DNA of 6,980 nucleotides, taken from Helicobacteraceae bacterium (lineage in GTDB: Bacteria; Campylobacterota; Campylobacteria; Campylobacterales; Sulfurimonadaceae). The stretch covers positions 1 through 6,980 of the forward strand of contig JALWKG010000063.1 of assembly GCA_027081565.1 (NCBI GenBank), written 5' to 3'. The notes under the pieces are model-generated. The model saw only the letters and a program-made list of their open reading frames with translations, did not search any database and was not told the DNA's origin. Shown one piece after another: positions 4,928 to 6,980 of this stretch. The position numbers and the translations under genes were made by a program. The stretch's first letter is position 1; every line of letters begins with the position of its first letter.

Positions 4928-4997
4928 GAATGCTCTCTATATTTATTATGCGTTATTTTACACAAATTTATCTCACTCTAGTTTGGAAAAGCCCTTT

Positions 4998-5465
4998 TTA
5001 CCAGACAAAAAGGATGGGGTACATCAAAGTTCCCATAATAGAGTTGATCACAATAGCTAAAAAGACCCATCGTGCTCTTTTTTTATGAAGTTTAAAATAA
5101 GAAGAACCCATGCCCTCTTCTCGGTACGCTTTATATGAGCTATAGATCGTAATTCCCCAAGCCACCATCGTCATCAATGCAAACAGGATATGTACCATCA
5201 AGTAGACAACTGCTCCCATATAAGGGATACTGCTCTCTTGCATATAGACATTAAACCCACCATCTACCCGCACACCGATCTCGAAAACAACCACCATTAA
5301 TAAGGTCAAAATAAAAACAGCCATCTGAGACTTAAAATGTTTCTGGTATTTTCCCTTAACGGCGAGATAGACCGAAAAGGCCACTAAAAAGGGAAGTGCT
5401 GCAAAATAGAGTGTGACCACATCCATAAAAAGAGGTGCTCGTGTTCCTAAAAATCCACTGATCAT
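4998..5465 (-). CDS. DUF420 family membrane protein
   Basis: The 155-residue protein has four predicted membrane spans at about residues 15-36, 48-66, 83-106 and 131-153. The layout fits the DUF420 family: an N-terminal FLGTRAPLFMD, a charged KGKYQKHFKSQM loop with H43 after span 1, H92 at the start of span 3, an H127-containing loop before span 4, and a closing NSIMGTLMYPILF. DUF420 includes the CtaM-type proteins needed for making a working haem-copper oxidase in some Firmicutes, with conserved His residues. Whether this diverged member does that is an inference. Its ATG overlaps the stop of the DsbA-like gene (ATGA, 5465-5462), and with only a weak upstream ribosome binding site it is probably translationally coupled. 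Confidence 0.7.
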   Translation of the reverse strand: MISGFLGTRAPLFMDVVTLYFAALPFLVAFSVYLAVKGKYQKHFKSQMAVFILTLLMVVVFEIGVRVDGGFNVYMQESSIPYMGAVVYLMVHILFALMTMVAWGITIYSSYKAYREEGMGSSYFKLHKKRARWVFLAIVINSIMGTLMYPILFVW

Positions 5466-6094
5466 GGCTGTTTCTTTAAAAATGGGATAAGTGCTTCATA
5501 GCTTTTATAACCACGAATTTGACTCATATGTCCCTGCTTGTCTATGATGATCAGTGTCGGAAAAGAGCTCACACCATAAGTCTTTGCCTTTAACTTCTCA
5601 GCCAATGTTGCTTTATAAGCCGCATCACTTGTAAAGAGACGTTGAAATACAGCACTGTCAAAACCTACAGTGTTTGCTATCTCTAAAATGACTTCTGTTT
5701 GTGTGATGTCTCTACCCTCTGCATAAAAAGCCTGTTGCAGTGCGCTATATAATGCATAAGCCTGCATAATATCTAACTGTTTTGCAGTAACCACAGCTCT
5801 ACAGGCAGGTTCCGTGGTGTAGTTAAACCCCTCTTCAGAGAGTGCCGTCGCATCAAATGGCAGGCCGGTCGTTCGATGCACCGCTTCCCAGTACCCTAAA
5901 TGATTTTTCAACTTTTGCGCATCAAAGATCTCTCCATCACGCAGTCCACCCATGATCATGCTAAAAGGGATCTCTTTAAGCGTTTCTCGAAGCTTTTGTA
6001 GTTCGGGATTAAAACCATAACACCATGAGCACATAGGATCACCTACAAAAATAAGCTCAGAAAGATGGTCGTAAGAAGTAGCGCTAAATGTCAT
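5462..6094 (-). CDS. Cytoplasmic DsbA-family thioredoxin-fold protein (CSWC)
   Basis: The 210-residue protein has a thioredoxin-like start, LSELIFVGDPMCSWCYGFNP, with the redox motif C22-S-W-C25 and the cis-proline loop GVSSFPT (P179). The central helical part carries a conserved-looking TEPACRAV with C98. This is the DsbA-like/FrnE branch of the thioredoxin superfamily. No signal peptide or membrane segment is present, so it should act in the cytoplasm, unlike periplasmic DsbA; a thiol reductant or isomerase role is more likely than oxidative folding. The start directly follows the msrA stop (TAGATG) and has AGGA six bases upstream. Placement between msrA and a DUF420 gene suggests a role in repair of oxidised thiols, possibly recycling MsrA; that is inferred from context. 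Confidence 0.8.
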   Translation of the reverse strand: MTFSATSYDHLSELIFVGDPMCSWCYGFNPELQKLRETLKEIPFSMIMGGLRDGEIFDAQKLKNHLGYWEAVHRTTGLPFDATALSEEGFNYTTEPACRAVVTAKQLDIMQAYALYSALQQAFYAEGRDITQTEVILEIANTVGFDSAVFQRLFTSDAAYKATLAEKLKAKTYGVSSFPTLIIIDKQGHMSQIRGYKSYEALIPFLKKQP

Positions 6095-6628
6095 CTAGCG
6101 TCCTAAGGTATCACTAAACTTCATCATAAATTTCTGGATCTTAGGAGCAACAACGGCCTGACAATACCCCTGAGTAGAGTTATTCACATAATATTCCTGA
6201 TGATAGGTTTCTGCCTCAAAAAATTCTGGAGCAGGAGAGAGTTCAGTTACAATAGGATCTCTTAACTCTTTTTGAAGAGCTTGGGCTGAAGCCATCGCCT
6301 CTTTTTTCTGTTCTTCATTTTCATAAAAGATCACCGAACGGTACTGTGTCCCTCTGTCTGCACCTTGAGCGTTCAGCGTAGTAGGATCATGGATCTCCCA
6401 AAAGATATCAAGCAGTTCGCTAAAAGAGATCACCTCTGCATCATAAGTGATCTCAACCACCTCTGCATGCCCTGTTGTACCTGTACAAATATCTCTATAG
6501 GTAGGGTTAGGATTCTTCCCACCTGCATAACCACTGATCGCAGACTCGACACCTTTCACACGGTTATACACTGCCTCTATACACCAGAAACATCCCCCAC
6601 CCAAAAGTGCTTTTTCCATTTTTGCCAT
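6095..6628 (-). CDS. msrA: Peptide methionine-(S)-sulfoxide reductase MsrA
   Basis: The 177-residue protein has the full MsrA signature: GGGC13-F-W-C16 with C13 the catalytic Cys, GYAGGKNPNPTY (33-44), TGTTGHAEVV (49-58), the substrate-pocket segment IHDPTTLNAQGADRGTQYRS (79-98), and YHQEYY (142-147). A C-terminal GYC (C156) is the likely resolving Cys. The length is normal for a stand-alone MsrA without an MsrB domain. It reduces the S-epimer of methionine sulfoxide in proteins using thioredoxin; without a signal peptide it is cytoplasmic. The ATG at 6628 is preceded by GAGGA six bases away, which favours it over the in-frame ATG three codons later. It is the first clear gene of the msrA-dsbA-DUF420 cluster; panE ends 87 bases upstream. 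Confidence 0.97.
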   Translation of the reverse strand: MAKMEKALLGGGCFWCIEAVYNRVKGVESAISGYAGGKNPNPTYRDICTGTTGHAEVVEITYDAEVISFSELLDIFWEIHDPTTLNAQGADRGTQYRSVIFYENEEQKKEAMASAQALQKELRDPIVTELSPAPEFFEAETYHQEYYVNNSTQGYCQAVVAPKIQKFMMKFSDTLGR

Positions 6629-6715
6629 AATTTATCCTCGTTTTTGTCGTATTATGCACAGAGTTGGCTTTGGCGAGACTATTGTTTTCAAATGTCTAAA
6701 ATCTACCAAGATATT

Positions 6716-6980
6716 TTAAGGGCTATACTTTTGTTGTATTGTATTTTTCAACACACCATAGATCTTTGCCATCATTGGTGTTGGCAGATGCACTTTTTTA
6801 CCCTCTTTTACAATATATCCACAAAGTGTCTCTAACTCTGTTTGCACCCCATTTTTAAAATCCAGATGCATAGAGCTTGAAGCATCTTCAGGAAGGGACG
6901 ATGCTGTTTTCAGTGCTTTTTCAACCTCATCTTGTATCTCAATCCCTTTGGCCTGTGCTACATCTGCGATCTCTTGTAAC
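6716..6980 (-). CDS. panE: 2-dehydropantoate 2-reductase, C-terminal part
   Basis: This partial gene continues past the right edge. An open frame from 6979 down to the TAA at 6718-6716 gives 87 residues, starting LQEIADVAQAKGIEIQDEVE. It carries the ketopantoate reductase C-terminal signature: SSSMHLDFKNGVQTELETLCG, comparable to the family's SSMxxDxxxGRxTExxxxNG, then IVKEGKKVHLPTPMMAKIYG, comparable to the closing TP-containing helix. PanE/ApbA reduces 2-dehydropantoate to pantoate with NADPH in vitamin B5 and CoA synthesis. The catalytic Lys and the NADPH-binding Rossmann domain lie outside the window. The Arg that usually follows SMxxDxxxG is replaced here (KNGVQTE), so an ApbA-family paralogue is possible. 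It is co-directional with msrA. Confidence 0.85.
   Translation of the reverse strand, partial: LQEIADVAQAKGIEIQDEVEKALKTASSLPEDASSSMHLDFKNGVQTELETLCGYIVKEGKKVHLPTPMMAKIYGVLKNTIQQKYSP

Noticed and set aside
4928..4997. Promoter or terminator between the DUF420 and DUF1538 genes (AAAAGCCCTTTT, TAAAAT, CATAAT).
   Set aside because: The palindrome has too small a loop and weak pairs, and neither -10 candidate has a matching -35; whether the DUF1538 gene is co-transcribed cannot be decided.
6365..6835. 156-codon + strand frame across msrA and the panE end.
   Set aside because: It runs antisense through conserved MsrA motifs and the panE C-terminus; its length reflects the chance lack of stops.

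Overview
The window looks like chromosomal DNA from a Campylobacterota (epsilonproteobacterial) species, plausibly a Sulfurovum or Sulfurimonas relative. The basis is gene content: an FqrB-type flavodoxin:quinone reductase, a tandem DUF1538 membrane protein with a P-II-like tail, a small monohaem cytochrome c, a KCG-repeat lipoprotein and moderately AT-rich DNA. The genus is an inference.

Layout. Bases 1-873 (+ strand) hold the 3' end of a Kef/NhaP-type cation:proton antiporter and a small secreted cytochrome c. Bases 874-1036 form a highly structured intergenic region: a short hairpin (893-914), then a 106-nt bulge-free palindrome (931-1036) whose right arm encodes the last residues of the next gene. 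On the - strand follow an FqrB-like flavoprotein (1026-1976) and a 32-residue single-span membrane protein (2115-2213) that has its own ribosome binding site and terminator. Two small + strand genes come next: a Bfd-like [2Fe-2S] protein (2399-2620) and a Cys-repeat lipoprotein (2721-2951). A perfect TGTGA-N6-TCACA operator lies ahead of the lipoprotein at the spacing of a class II activator site. The rest is on the - strand: a 640-residue DUF1538-DUF1538-PII protein (3005-4927), then a tight cluster read in the order msrA (6628-6095), cytoplasmic DsbA-like protein (6094-5462) and DUF420 membrane protein (5465-4998), preceded by the 3' end of panE (6980-6716).

How the genes relate. Most genes concern redox chemistry or ion transport: electron transfer (cytochrome, FqrB, Bfd-like), thiol and methionine repair (MsrA, DsbA-like), a possible haem-copper oxidase accessory (DUF420), and cation exchange (antiporter, DUF1538). 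Only msrA-dsbA-DUF420 is clearly a co-translated unit; the other genes are neighbours without proof of joint function. No insertion sequence, CRISPR array, rRNA or tRNA was seen. The most unusual item is the long hairpin at 931-1036: all eight of its wobble pairs are G-U in the + strand RNA and none is the reverse, which suggests selection on a + strand transcript.
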